Shown: positions 7,176-15,673, counted from the first letter of the stretch. The stretch is 21,595 bases of DNA from JBDUDR01 sp040002845 (GCA_040002845.1 JBDUDR010000034.1:1-21595); one strand, 5' to 3'. Notes: generated by a model not told the origin, from the letters alone. Made by a program: numbers and translations.

Positions 7176-7883
7176 CTAGGTGGGCTCAGCCTCAAGGCGG
7201 TATCCGTGACCACGCAGCGTGGTGATCCGGGGGATGCGGGCCGGCGGGTCGTGGGCGTTCGCGCGATCGGTGAGCTTGCGCCGCAGAGCGGCTATGTGAA
7301 CGTCCAGCGTCTTGGTCGATCCGAACCAGTTGTCGTCCCACACGTCGGCCATCAGGGTTTCCCGGCTCACCGCCTGACCCGCGTCGGCCGCGAGCCGCTC
7401 CAACAGGTCGAACTCCTTCGCGCGCAGTGCGACTTCCGTTCCTTTGATACGACAGCGCCGCGCTGAGGGCTCCACCAACAGGTCGCCACACTCGTACGAC
7501 TCGACCCGGGACCCTCGGGCAGACCCCCGGCGCACGTGAGCGCGCACTCGGGCGAGCAGCTCAGTGAGGCCGAACGGTTTGGTGAGGTAGTCGTCGGCAC
7601 CGGCCTCGAGACCGACCACCACGTCCATCTCCTCGCGACGGGCAGTGAGGATGACAAGGACGCCTTCAGGCTGCTGCGCCTTCAAGCTTCGGCAGAGGTC
7701 AATCCCATCAATGTCGGGCAGCCCGAGGTCGAGCAGTACGAGGTCGAAGTTCCGGTCGGTAGCCGCCTGGAGCGCGCTGGCTCCGGTACGCTGCCAAGCG
7801 ACGTCATGCCCGTTCGCGGCAAGCGCCGACTGGAGCACTTGACCGATTCGTTGGTCGTCCTCGACCAGGAGCAGGTCAGCCAT
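7176..7883 (-). CDS. OmpR/PhoB-family response regulator
   Basis: The protein has 235 residues from the ATG at 7883 (a GTG at 7889 is two codons upstream). The receiver domain shows the acidic pair VEDD (7-10), phosphoacceptor Asp52 in VLLDLGLPDIDG, Thr80 (ILTAR) and Lys102 (YLTKPFG). After a short linker comes a winged-helix output domain ending LDVHIAALRRKL and RITTLRGHGYRLE, the standard OmpR-type C-terminus. It is the last gene of the lipoprotein/ATPase/ATPase/permease/regulator unit, 32 bases after the permease stop. It should be phosphorylated by the sensor kinase at 12858, the only kinase in the window, which is separated from it by the whole transporter unit. Direct repeats upstream of the kinase are a candidate target. 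Confidence 0.92.
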   Translation of the reverse strand: MADLLLVEDDQRIGQVLQSALAANGHDVAWQRTGASALQAATDRNFDLVLLDLGLPDIDGIDLCRSLKAQQPEGVLVILTARREEMDVVVGLEAGADDYLTKPFGLTELLARVRAHVRRGSARGSRVESYECGDLLVEPSARRCRIKGTEVALRAKEFDLLERLAADAGQAVSRETLMADVWDDNWFGSTKTLDVHIAALRRKLTDRANAHDPPARIPRITTLRGHGYRLEAEPT

Positions 7884-7915
7884 CCCCACAGCCTACGAAG
7901 CGGTCCGCGGATCCG

Positions 7916-10576
7916 TCACAACTCACGCAGATCCTCCTGCAGATGGCCGCGCAGCCGGTGGATCGCGAGGCCGGACGCGACGAAGATCGCAGCCGCCGAG
8001 CTGGCTGCGACGACCAGGAGGTAGCCCCACGGGACGGCGAGATGAGCCGGTGGTGGGTCGAACACCCCAGTCAGTACCTTGACCAACATGCTGGACAATC
8101 CCCAGCCGGCGAGCGCGCCGCAGACCAGTCCAGCGAGCGCGACGAACCCCGACTCGCCGAGCGTGAAGCCTCGAAGCTGCTGACGGCTGGCCCCCAAAGC
8201 GGCGGCTACCGCTAGGCTCCGACGGCGCTCGGTCAGCCCGAGCGCGGCGACCAGGCCGCCGGCGGCAGCCGCCAGCACGATGGCGAACCCCAGCTCGATC
8301 GTCGTCAGCCCCGACAAGTCCACAGACGTCAGGCTCGATCCAACCAGTCCACGGGCCGAGTTGACATCGGTCACCTTAGCTGTGGTGCCCACCTGTGACC
8401 GTATCTCCGCGGCGACGCGGCCGACATGTGTGCCTCCGGTGTCGACCAGGAATGCCCCAACAGACGGGTCACCCGTCCGAGCCGCGATGTAGGACGCGTT
8501 CGCGACCAGGAAACTGTCCTTGGGAGCGGTCGGAAACTCGTTGACGATCCCGACGTAGTGAAACACAACGGTGACGTACTGCTGGGACGTGCCACTCAGG
8601 ACTCGCAGTTTCAGCTGGTCGCCCAAAGTCAGCTGGAAGTCGCTGACCGTCTCGGCGCTCACCAAGATGCCGTCCGGCCGGTGCGCCAGCCTGCTGAGCA
8701 GCTGGTCCGCCGAGCCGCCTTGGAAGTACGCATCCTGCAGCGATGTCGCGGACGTGATGGCACTCGTGTCTATCCCGTAGAGATCTTGCAGATCGGCTCC
8801 CACATATGCATACCGGTGCTGCAGGGGCTGCACGGCCCGCACGCCAGGAGTTTGTGCAAGTGCAGCGGCGGCTCCCGGTAGTACGTGGGCCCCCGGCGAC
8901 TCCGTGACTGTGACATCGGCTCCGTTGGTGAGCTGGGCATCGACCTCGGCCTGATGGCGATAGGTCGCGTTGAACGTCGCGGTGGAAACCGCGAAGGAGA
9001 TCGCAAGCGTGACCAGGACGGTCGCGCGGATGATGACACGGCGCTGACGAAACATGGAGAGGGCGACCGTGGTCGAGACCGAGCCGACGAACCGTCGCAG
9101 GACCCACGCGACGAGCAGCTTCCCTCGGTCGAGCACCAGGTCAGCGATCCGCCACGCCAGCATCGCGCAGCCTGCCCACAACAGCGCCGGCCCCAGGAAG
9201 GCCCAATAGCTGACCGAGATAGTCGGTACGCCTTCGGGTGCCAGCACCAGCGTGTACTTGCTGCGGCTGGTGGCCCAGAAGATCGCCAACGACCCGACCA
9301 GCAGGAGGCCGTCGAGCCCGAAGCGCATCCAGCTCGGCCGCTGGGGTCGCCGCACGATCGAGCGGCCTTGGTACGTGGTCGCGACGGCGAGCTCATGACG
9401 CGCAGGCAGCACAACTGTGGCCGCGGCGATGCCCAACCCCACCAGGAATGCCAATCCGGCAGAGATCACCGCACCAGTCGCGGTGGTGCCGAACCCGGCG
9501 GATCCGAAGGCTGACCTCCCGATCAAAGCCGCCCCAGCCAGGCCGATGACACCCCCAAGGACGCCAACCGTGGTCGCTTCCAGCGCGGCCAGCAGTAGCA
9601 GCCTTCGGCCCGAACATCCCCGGGACCGAAGCAGCGACTGCTCCTGCCGCCGGCGATCAGCACCAGCGCCGGCGACAGCCCACGTCAGGGTCGCGGACAG
9701 CACCGCGCCCGGAACGCCTAGGAACAAGAACAACACCTGGGCATACAGCGCATCCTCGCGTGCTGCACCGAGAGCGGTGCCGAGGTTGTCACCGACGAGC
9801 GCCGCCCCCGCAACGGAGACCTCCAGATTGTTGGCCGCTTGCGTCACCGTGGTGTACGCCGCCGAAGGGTCGCTCGGCAACTGCCGGTCACGGCGAACAT
9901 GGATTTGCGTACTCACCAGATCGGGGCGGGTCTTGGCGAGCTCGCTGAATGCCCTGGTGAAGATGGCCTGCGGCAGCAGGACGACGTTGTCCGGCGGAGC
10001 CTGGGGCTGGCTCTGCGTTGGCTGTCCAACCCGTTGGAACAGCGAGTCGGCCTGGGGCAGCTCGACAACACCGGCGACAGTGACCACAAACGGATGCATC
10101 CCAGTGCGACCCAGCCGTACCCGATCTCCTGGCTGCACGTGCAAATTGGCGGCAGTCTGTTGTGCCACCAACACCCCATGCAGCGAGCCGGCCAGCAATC
10201 GCACGCTCCTAGGAAAGCCGGCCAGATAGCCTGGCGGCAGTCCGAGCACCTTCCCGGGTCCCGTCGTCTGCGTTGTCCCTCCAACAGTCGCCTGCAGCCC
10301 GGTGGTGTCGGCGAAGCCCACTGGGAGCGCCAGCACGGTGCTGGCCTGGCCCGCCGCTGCCTTCAAGATAGTGGCCGGTTCCGTGCCGGGTTGGACCTGA
10401 ACCTGCCAGTCGACAGCGACGCCAGCAGCTGCCCGCTGGGTCATGGTCGCCTTGGATGCGGCCAGGAAGCTCCCGAGACTCGCCAGCAGCGCGACCGCCA
10501 AGGCGATGCCTGCCGATGCCGCGAGCAGCCGTCCCGCTCGCCGAGTCAACAGCCCTTTGAGCCAAAGCAGGCTCAC
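7916..10576 (-). CDS. Large FtsX/MacB-type ABC permease with two FtsX halves
   Basis: This inner-membrane protein of 886 residues carries two permease repeats. The first half has a helix near residues 18-40, an extracellular MacB-like domain of over 200 residues, then three helices around 290-400. The second half starts with two extra helices, then an anchor helix, another large extracellular domain and three C-terminal helices (family phrase LGLTERRRSLAVAAALGASRQQL). The likely start is GTG 10576, whose GTGA overlaps the stop of the upstream ATPase; the frame is open to 10642, but that would overlap the ATPase by 70 bases. Such type VII permeases act by mechanotransmission to expel lipids, peptides or antibiotics from the outer face of the membrane. 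With one fused permease and two different ATPases, the complex would be asymmetric. Confidence 0.88.
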   Translation of the reverse strand: MSLLWLKGLLTRRAGRLLAASAGIALAVALLASLGSFLAASKATMTQRAAAGVAVDWQVQVQPGTEPATILKAAAGQASTVLALPVGFADTTGLQATVGGTTQTTGPGKVLGLPPGYLAGFPRSVRLLAGSLHGVLVAQQTAANLHVQPGDRVRLGRTGMHPFVVTVAGVVELPQADSLFQRVGQPTQSQPQAPPDNVVLLPQAIFTRAFSELAKTRPDLVSTQIHVRRDRQLPSDPSAAYTTVTQAANNLEVSVAGAALVGDNLGTALGAAREDALYAQVLFLFLGVPGAVLSATLTWAVAGAGADRRRQEQSLLRSRGCSGRRLLLLAALEATTVGVLGGVIGLAGAALIGRSAFGSAGFGTTATGAVISAGLAFLVGLGIAAATVVLPARHELAVATTYQGRSIVRRPQRPSWMRFGLDGLLLVGSLAIFWATSRSKYTLVLAPEGVPTISVSYWAFLGPALLWAGCAMLAWRIADLVLDRGKLLVAWVLRRFVGSVSTTVALSMFRQRRVIIRATVLVTLAISFAVSTATFNATYRHQAEVDAQLTNGADVTVTESPGAHVLPGAAAALAQTPGVRAVQPLQHRYAYVGADLQDLYGIDTSAITSATSLQDAYFQGGSADQLLSRLAHRPDGILVSAETVSDFQLTLGDQLKLRVLSGTSQQYVTVVFHYVGIVNEFPTAPKDSFLVANASYIAARTGDPSVGAFLVDTGGTHVGRVAAEIRSQVGTTAKVTDVNSARGLVGSSLTSVDLSGLTTIELGFAIVLAAAAGGLVAALGLTERRRSLAVAAALGASRQQLRGFTLGESGFVALAGLVCGALAGWGLSSMLVKVLTGVFDPPPAHLAVPWGYLLVVAASSAAAIFVASGLAIHRLRGHLQEDLREL

Positions 10577-11271
10577 GACGACGCACCAGCCCGGACGGTC
10601 AGTGACGGGTCGGTGTCCAGCCCACCGGCACTCATCCGCCAACGGACGGGAAGCATGTCCGCGACCACCGGGTCGTGGGTGGCGACCAGCAGGGCGGCCC
10701 CGGTCTCCGCGGCGCTGCCGAGGATGACTTCCATAGCGTCAAGTGCCGTCCCGTGGTCGAGTTGACCAGTGGGTTCGTCGGCGAGGAGCAACCGAGGTTG
10801 CGTGACGAGCGCGCGGCCGATCGCCACTCGCTGCAGTTGCCCGCCGGACAGCTCCTCGGGCAGCTTGGCGGCGAGCTCGACGATGCCGAGGACGTCCATC
10901 GTGTCGTGTGCCACCTCACGCGCTGCGACGTCTGCGATTCCTCTGAGCACCAGCGGAAATGCGACGTTCTCGATCGCGGTCAAGGCGGGCATGAGACTCG
11001 CACCCTGGAAGACCAGTCCGATCTGTGCTCGCGGATCTGCGTCATCGTCTTGCAGACCCGGCCAGCTCAGATCCCCTACCGTCGGGCGATCGAGTCCCGC
11101 CATCAGATGCAGCAACGTCGACTTGCCCGATCCCGATGCACCCGTGACAGCGATCAACCCACGAGCGGGTATCTCGCAGTCCACCGAGTGGACGGCCACC
11201 ACCGCGGTGTGCCCGGTGCCGAACGTGCGCGAGACACCGGTGCAGGTCAGCAGTGGCACATTCTCGCTCAC
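10573..11271 (-). CDS. ABC transporter ATPase, LolD/MacB type (first of two in the unit)
   Basis: The protein has 232 residues with a complete nucleotide-binding domain: Walker A GASGSGKST (44-52), Q-loop Gln89 (LVFQ), signature LSGGQ (141-145), Walker B LLLADEPTG with catalytic Glu166, and H-loop His199 (ATHD). It should power the FtsX-type permease encoded directly downstream. The GTG start overlaps the preceding ATPase stop (GTGA), and its own stop overlaps the permease start, so all three are translationally coupled. The C-terminal tail after the H-loop is about 30 residues and not conserved. Confidence 0.93.
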   Translation of the reverse strand: MSENVPLLTCTGVSRTFGTGHTAVVAVHSVDCEIPARGLIAVTGASGSGKSTLLHLMAGLDRPTVGDLSWPGLQDDDADPRAQIGLVFQGASLMPALTAIENVAFPLVLRGIADVAAREVAHDTMDVLGIVELAAKLPEELSGGQLQRVAIGRALVTQPRLLLADEPTGQLDHGTALDAMEVILGSAAETGAALLVATHDPVVADMLPVRWRMSAGGLDTDPSLTVRAGASS

Positions 11272-11981
11272 GACACATCCCGGCCGTCCTCGAGCCGCAA
11301 CACCCGGTCTGCGATCCGGCGCACGGCAGGACTGTGACTGGCCACCACGACGGCACCTCCGCTCGCCGCATGTTGGCGCAGCAGCTCGAGCAACCGCCGT
11401 TCCGACTCTCCATCCAGCTCGCCCGTCGGTTCGTCCGCCAGCAGCACCTCGGGGTGGTTGGCCAGCGCCACCGCCAGGCCCGCTCGCGCCGCCTCGCCGC
11501 CCGACAGCTGGTGGGGGTAACTCGCGGCCCGATGCCTGATGTCGGCCGACTCCAGCACGTCACGGTCATCGGCTCTGTCTCGACCTCGCACCAGTGACCG
11601 GGAGAGTCGCACGTTGTCAGTGACGGAGAGGTGCGGGAACAGGTTGCCCGACTGGAAGAGGAGCCCGATGTGGCGGGCTCGTAGCGGCGCCCGCACCACT
11701 TCCGGCACATGGCTGATGCGATTCCCTGCGACCCAGACCATGCCGCCCGACGGATCGTCGATGCCGGCCAGGCAGGCCAGCAGCGTCGACTTCCCCGAAC
11801 CCGACGGTCCCGTCACGGCCACCAGTTCCCCCGCACGTAGCTCCAACGAGATCCCTTGCAGGGCGAGCGTCTCCTCGTCATCGGCACGAAAGAACCGGTA
11901 CAGGTTGCGGGCGGTCACGATGGGACCGGCGGCAGACTCGTCGGTGGTCTCGAGTGATTGGACGGCCGAACGTACTCCCAT
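11268..11981 (-). CDS. ABC transporter ATPase, LolD/MacB type (second of two in the unit)
   Basis: The protein has 237 residues. Walker A GPSGSGKST (58-66), Q-loop Gln110 (LLFQ), signature LSGGE (159-163), Walker B VLLADEPTG with Glu184, and H-loop His216 (ASHSP) are all intact. It differs clearly from its neighbour ATPase in the signature (LSGGE against LSGGQ) and in an N-terminal extension of about 20 residues, so it is not a recent duplicate. Its ATG shares one base with the lipoprotein stop (TGATG). The pair most likely forms a heterodimer under the double permease; two alternative homodimers cannot be excluded. Confidence 0.92.
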   Translation of the reverse strand: MGVRSAVQSLETTDESAAGPIVTARNLYRFFRADDEETLALQGISLELRAGELVAVTGPSGSGKSTLLACLAGIDDPSGGMVWVAGNRISHVPEVVRAPLRARHIGLLFQSGNLFPHLSVTDNVRLSRSLVRGRDRADDRDVLESADIRHRAASYPHQLSGGEAARAGLAVALANHPEVLLADEPTGELDGESERRLLELLRQHAASGGAVVVASHSPAVRRIADRVLRLEDGRDVS

Positions 11982-12649
11982 CAGGACCCGGTCCAGTGCA
12001 GGGAGTCACTGACTATCTGCCATGGGTCGACGTTGTCAGCCCCGACAGGACCGCTCAGTGTGAGTACGGCTTCCTTGCCGGCTCTCCAGAAGTCGAACCG
12101 CTCGACGGCGTCGCGTACCACTTTGCCGGTCACAGGATCGGGCTTCGAGTCCTGTTGATAGGTGACGAGCACCGCGCTGCCGGCCTTCCGGCTCACCATC
12201 GAGATGTGGCCAAGGGCGAACTTCGAGACAGAGCTGCGAAGCTGCGGAACCTCGCGCCGTCTGACCGAGTCCAGCGTCGGAGCGGTGGCGCTGGTGACCA
12301 CCTCGATGCTCACGCTGTTGAGCTTGTCGGTGAACGTCGTGACACCGCCGGTCGTCGAGCGTGCCCAGCCTTCCGGAACCTTGATCCGAACGGCTCCGCC
12401 CGGGGCGACGTACGGGATGAACACCTGGTTGTCCGGGATGTCGCCAGGGGGATTGAACTCGGTTGCCGGCGCGCTGCTCGGGGTTCCCGGAGTCGACGGG
12501 GTGCCAGACGAAGATGCGTTCGAACCTGCAGCCGATGTCTCGACTCTTGTCGGTGAGTTGGCAGGGCCGCTGGATCCTCCGCAGGAAACGAGCATCCCGG
12601 CTGTCAGGATGAGTGAGACTCTGATCGAGGCCTTGCATAGCTGCCGCAT
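11981..12649 (-). CDS. Secreted lipoprotein, first gene of the ABC/regulator unit
   Basis: The protein has 222 residues. A lipoprotein signal peptide ends in the lipobox LVSC (Cys23), followed by a Ser/Thr/Pro/Gly-rich linker to about residue 65 and then a compact domain of about 150 residues that I do not recognise. This domain begins VFIPYVAPGGAVRIKVPEGW, a pattern common in actinobacterial surface lipoproteins of unknown fold. AGGAG stands six bases before the ATG. As the first gene of a transporter unit it may present substrate to, or sense substrate for, the permease outside the membrane; this is inferred from position only. Confidence 0.8.
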   Translation of the reverse strand: MRQLCKASIRVSLILTAGMLVSCGGSSGPANSPTRVETSAAGSNASSSGTPSTPGTPSSAPATEFNPPGDIPDNQVFIPYVAPGGAVRIKVPEGWARSTTGGVTTFTDKLNSVSIEVVTSATAPTLDSVRRREVPQLRSSVSKFALGHISMVSRKAGSAVLVTYQQDSKPDPVTGKVVRDAVERFDFWRAGKEAVLTLSGPVGADNVDPWQIVSDSLHWTGS

Positions 12650-12666
12650 GTTTGGCTCCTGTATCG

Positions 12667-12681
12667 CGACTGAAGCAGTCG
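12667..12681. promoter_or_regulatory. Short dyad CGACTG-AAG-CAGTCG upstream of the lipoprotein gene
   Basis: A perfect six-base inverted repeat with a three-base centre lies just before the ribosome binding site of the lipoprotein gene in the divergent intergenic region. It could be an operator or a leader hairpin. The function is unknown. Confidence 0.35.
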
Positions 12682-12809
12682 AGTGGACCGGTGACCGAAC
12701 TGTGCTCCGACGCTATGCGGAGACCGGTTAGAGCCCGGACAAACCAGGGTGAACTAACGGCAAGAAGCTTCACGATCCGGCAGCAGCCAGGTCGTTGACC
12801 CTTCGTTGC

Positions 12810-12828
12810 GGGCAGACCGGGGGCAGAC
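12810..12828 (+). promoter_or_regulatory. 11-bp-spaced direct repeats before the kinase gene, candidate regulator site
   Basis: GGGCAGAC occurs at 12810-12817 and again at 12821-12828, exactly 11 bases apart. OmpR/PhoB-type regulators typically bind tandem half-sites with this spacing. A TTGACC (12795-12800) lies just upstream. The site is 30 bases before the kinase start, in the 208-base gap shared with the divergent transporter unit. Confidence 0.38.
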
Positions 12829-12857
12829 TGCTGCCGAGGTGACAGGGAGGAGCACGC

Positions 12858-14138
12858 GTGCGCAGGCGGATCCTGGTAGTCGCGTTGTCCGCCGCGATCC
12901 TCGCGATCGCCGTCTTCGGGATCCCGCTCGCCTTCGCCGTCGATCACAGCATCACCGCGGACGAGCGCAGCGAGCTGGAACGGCTAGGACTCCGAGCTGC
13001 CGTCACCGTTTCGCCGAGCTATGTGAGCGGTGACCCCGTCGAGCTACCGGCGACGCATGCACCCGAGGAGCTTGGCGTGTACGACGCCAGCGGGCAGCGT
13101 GTCACGGGCGCAGGACCGCCCCATCTCGAACCAGCATTGAACGCATCGATGAGCGGACGAATCGCGTCCGCGACCACCGACACGGACCTCGTGGTAGCGG
13201 TGCCAGTAGCCTCCGGCGAACGCGTGATCGCGGTTGTCCGTGCCGCCTCGGCCCGATCCGCGTTGCGTAGCCGCATCGGTTGGACCTGGGCAGGAATGGG
13301 CGGAATCGCGCTGGTCGCGGCGGGTTGCGCCGGGGGCCTGGCGGCGGCGCAGAGCAGACGGCTGACGCAGCCGCTGTCTCGGCTCGCCGGTGTCGCGACA
13401 GACCTCGGTCAAGGCAATTTCGCAGCCCGGTCGGGCGTCAGTGGAGTTCCTGAGATCGATCGGGCGGGGCAGGCACTGAACGAAACTGCGGAGCGCCTCG
13501 GCGATCTGGTCGCCCGGGAACGGGCCTTTTCGGCGCGCGCGTCCCATCAGCTGCGCACGCCGCTGACAGGTCTGCGCTTGGAGCTCGAGGCCGGACTCGG
13601 GGGTGACGAAACCACCCTCAGGACGGCGACGGACGAGGCCATCCGGTCGGTCGATCAGTTGGCACGGACCATTGACGAGGTGCTGGCGCTGGCCAGGAGC
13701 GGTGGTGGGTCCCAGGGGCCGTGGCGGGTTGAGGGTCTTCTCACGGATCTCAACGAACGCTGGCATGGGTTGCTGGCCGCCGCCGGGCGCCCCCTTCGAA
13801 TAGTCCTCGAAGACCCGCCGGTTCCCGGCGCCTCGCTCGCGGCCGCGCGACAGATCCTCGACGTGCTGGTGGACAACGCGTACCGGCACGGCGAGGGCGC
13901 GGTCACCGTCAGAGCAAGGGAGAGTGCGGGCGCAGTCGCGGTAGACGTGATCGACGAGGGGTCGTCCGTCATCCTGCCATTGCCCGCGGCATCGGAGCGC
14001 TTCGTTGAGCCGAGTGCCCAGGCCGGACGGCTAGGGCTGGCGCTGGCCAGCAGTCTCGCGGAGGCGGAGGGCGGCCGGATCCTGCAAGCCGTCGGCGAGA
14101 GTCACACCCGAGTCATCCTGTTGCTTCCGTCCCGTTGA
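12858..14138 (+). CDS. Sensor histidine kinase, divergent from the ABC/regulator unit
   Basis: The protein has 426 residues from a GTG with GGGAGGAG just upstream. Helix 1 covers about 5-28, an extracellular sensor domain about 29-138, and helix 2 about 141-163. A HAMP-like segment follows, then the dimerisation helix with phosphoacceptor His230 (ASHQLRTPL) and an ATPase domain with the N-box LVDNAYRHG (Asn340). The G1 box reads DEGSS (366-370) instead of the usual DxGxG, and the ATP lid before the G2-like RLGLALA (391-397) is very short. ATP binding may still occur, but the site is unusual. It is the probable partner of the regulator at 7176-7883. Its last 35 codons overlap the convergent PAP2 gene by 108 bases. 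Confidence 0.9.
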   Translation: MRRRILVVALSAAILAIAVFGIPLAFAVDHSITADERSELERLGLRAAVTVSPSYVSGDPVELPATHAPEELGVYDASGQRVTGAGPPHLEPALNASMSGRIASATTDTDLVVAVPVASGERVIAVVRAASARSALRSRIGWTWAGMGGIALVAAGCAGGLAAAQSRRLTQPLSRLAGVATDLGQGNFAARSGVSGVPEIDRAGQALNETAERLGDLVARERAFSARASHQLRTPLTGLRLELEAGLGGDETTLRTATDEAIRSVDQLARTIDEVLALARSGGGSQGPWRVEGLLTDLNERWHGLLAAAGRPLRIVLEDPPVPGASLAAARQILDVLVDNAYRHGEGAVTVRARESAGAVAVDVIDEGSSVILPLPAASERFVEPSAQAGRLGLALASSLAEAEGGRILQAVGESHTRVILLLPSR

Positions 14139-14843
14139 CGCCACCGTGTGCCGCATCAGGCAGACCCAGCCGGCCAGCAGCGCCAGCACCGCCCCGGCGA
14201 CAGCGTCCAGCAGGTAGTGGTTCGCGGTCGCCATCACGTCGATGGTGGTGACAACCGGGTACGCGTACAACAACCACCGCAAGGACCGCCGGGAGATCAG
14301 GACGCCTGCGAACATGACCGACCACACCGCCCAGGCCAGGTGGAGCGACGGCATCGCGGCGTAGGGATTGGCAGAGGCAGAGTCCACCAGGCCGACTACC
14401 CCGGTGGCCACGGCGGTGTCGACGTAACCGCCATCTGGCAAGAGGCGGGGCGGCGCCACCGGGAACACCCAGAAGATCATCAACCCGATCATGCTGATGC
14501 TGACCAACGCGTCGCGCGCTGCGCGGTAGACGTCAGGACGGAATATGTAACAGGCCAGCAGGACTGTCATGGTCACGCTGAGATGAAGCAACTGGTAGTA
14601 CCAACTCGCAACCACCGCAAGGGTTTCGTGGCCCGCCAGCCACAGGTTCAGCCACCTCTCGATGTCGAGGTGCAGCAAACGCTCCAGGTCGAGGACGCGA
14701 GCTCCATCGGTGGCGGAGGGTACCGGCCGAGACTGCGCGAGGTTGCGTATGTGATCGTAGGCAATCACGAGCCCGAACACGACGGCGAGCTCCCCGAGCA
14801 ACGCAGGCCGGGCGTAGTCAACTGGGCGGGGCGTCGTCGTCAT
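14031..14843 (-). CDS. PAP2 superfamily membrane phosphatase / phosphotransferase (Aur1-like)
   Basis: This polytopic membrane protein of 270 residues carries the three PAP2 blocks: APPRLLP (130-136), MPSLHLAW with Ser166 and His168, and TANHYLLDAVAG with His209 and Asp213. The spacing and the WYYQLLHLSV helix resemble the inositol-phosphotransferase-like PAP2_3 branch, which includes Aur1. The active site should face the outside of the membrane and act on a lipid phosphate. It is the last gene of the four-gene unit; its ATGA overlaps the PIG-L stop. The C-terminal 35-40 residues are polar and lie antisense to the end of the kinase gene. They may be dispensable, but no earlier stop is available. 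Confidence 0.87.
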   Translation of the reverse strand: MTTTPRPVDYARPALLGELAVVFGLVIAYDHIRNLAQSRPVPSATDGARVLDLERLLHLDIERWLNLWLAGHETLAVVASWYYQLLHLSVTMTVLLACYIFRPDVYRAARDALVSISMIGLMIFWVFPVAPPRLLPDGGYVDTAVATGVVGLVDSASANPYAAMPSLHLAWAVWSVMFAGVLISRRSLRWLLYAYPVVTTIDVMATANHYLLDAVAGAVLALLAGWVCLMRHTVASTGRKQQDDSGVTLADGLQDPAALRLRETAGQRQP

Positions 14844-15673
14844 GCTCCACCTCCCGGACGAAGGGTCGCAAAGAGGTCATCGAGCGGTCTACCGATGGGG
14901 GTGCGCCCCCGCTCGACGAACCACTCATGCCCCAGCCAAAGTCGAAACAGCGGCGGTGGAATCCGCAGCAGTAGCGCCAGCGACCGAGGCCCGGAAACGC
15001 TGGTCTGCTGGCTGGCATGGGCCCGCATTGCCCCTCGCTTCTGGTTGACGTAGCGGCGCACGTCGATCCGGTGCGTCAGCTGGCTGCGAGGCGTGTATGC
15101 CGACCTCCTGCCGGGTGGCTGCGGGCCGTTCGCGAGTCGGCTCCACCCGGCGAACAGCCGCAGAGCCCATCGGAACAACCGCTGGTCGACGGTGGCCTCC
15201 AGCACCACCGGGGTCCCGGCAAGGGCACCAGCTCGCACACCCACCTGGTGCAGATGCACATGATCTGGATGGCCGTACCCTCCCGCCTCGTCGTAGATCG
15301 TGAGCACGTGAGCCCGCTCCTCGGCGAGCAACCGCGCCAGCCGTTGAGCCGCCAGCTCGACGTCCGTGCGCGCGAAGGGCGTCCCGCTGCCCGACCCGTT
15401 GCCATCCAGACCCGAGTCCGGGTAGCCGAGCACCTCGACGCGCGCGCAACCAAGCCGCTTCGCCGACTCCCGGAGCTCGGCGAGTCGGCGGTCGCGCAGC
15501 GCTTGGCCGTGGAGCCCCTCGACGGCCAGTCCCGCCTCCCCCGCAGTCGCGACGACCAGGACGACCCGATGTCCCTCCGCCGTGGCCCGCGCGAGCGTGC
15601 CGCCCGTGAGCAGAGCCTCGTCGTCCGGGTGGGCGTGGAAGGAGACGAGCGTGAACGACTGGGAACACATCAT
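14840..15673 (-). CDS. PIG-L/LmbE family de-N-acetylase
   Basis: The protein has 277 residues. The zinc site motif HPDDE (15-19) and the downstream GHPDHVHLH (134-142) identify the family that removes acetyl from N-acetylglucosamine on inositol, lipid or thiol precursors (PIG-L, MshB, Bca). The N-terminal 150 residues form the conserved Rossmann-like core. The C-terminal about 120 residues hold a variable part with two hydrophobic stretches (RWALRLFAG and LALLLRIPPPLFRLWLG), perhaps for membrane contact. The ATG overlaps the glycosyltransferase stop (ATGA). Sitting directly after a GT4 gene, it probably deacetylates the sugar that the transferase adds. Confidence 0.9.
   Translation of the reverse strand: MMCSQSFTLVSFHAHPDDEALLTGGTLARATAEGHRVVLVVATAGEAGLAVEGLHGQALRDRRLAELRESAKRLGCARVEVLGYPDSGLDGNGSGSGTPFARTDVELAAQRLARLLAEERAHVLTIYDEAGGYGHPDHVHLHQVGVRAGALAGTPVVLEATVDQRLFRWALRLFAGWSRLANGPQPPGRRSAYTPRSQLTHRIDVRRYVNQKRGAMRAHASQQTSVSGPRSLALLLRIPPPLFRLWLGHEWFVERGRTPIGRPLDDLFATLRPGGGA

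Noticed and set aside
5209..7177. Direct repeat ACGGTTGCT at 5209-5217 and 7169-7177 as a target-site duplication of the 2-kb segment
   Set aside because: The left copy lies inside the left repeat cluster rather than outside it, so it cannot be a target duplication; a nine-base match is expected by chance at this scale.
12036..12947. A 303-residue minus-strand frame across the lipoprotein gene and the divergent promoter region
   Set aside because: It is a shadow of the lipoprotein gene in another frame, has no motif, and would cover the kinase start and its ribosome binding site.
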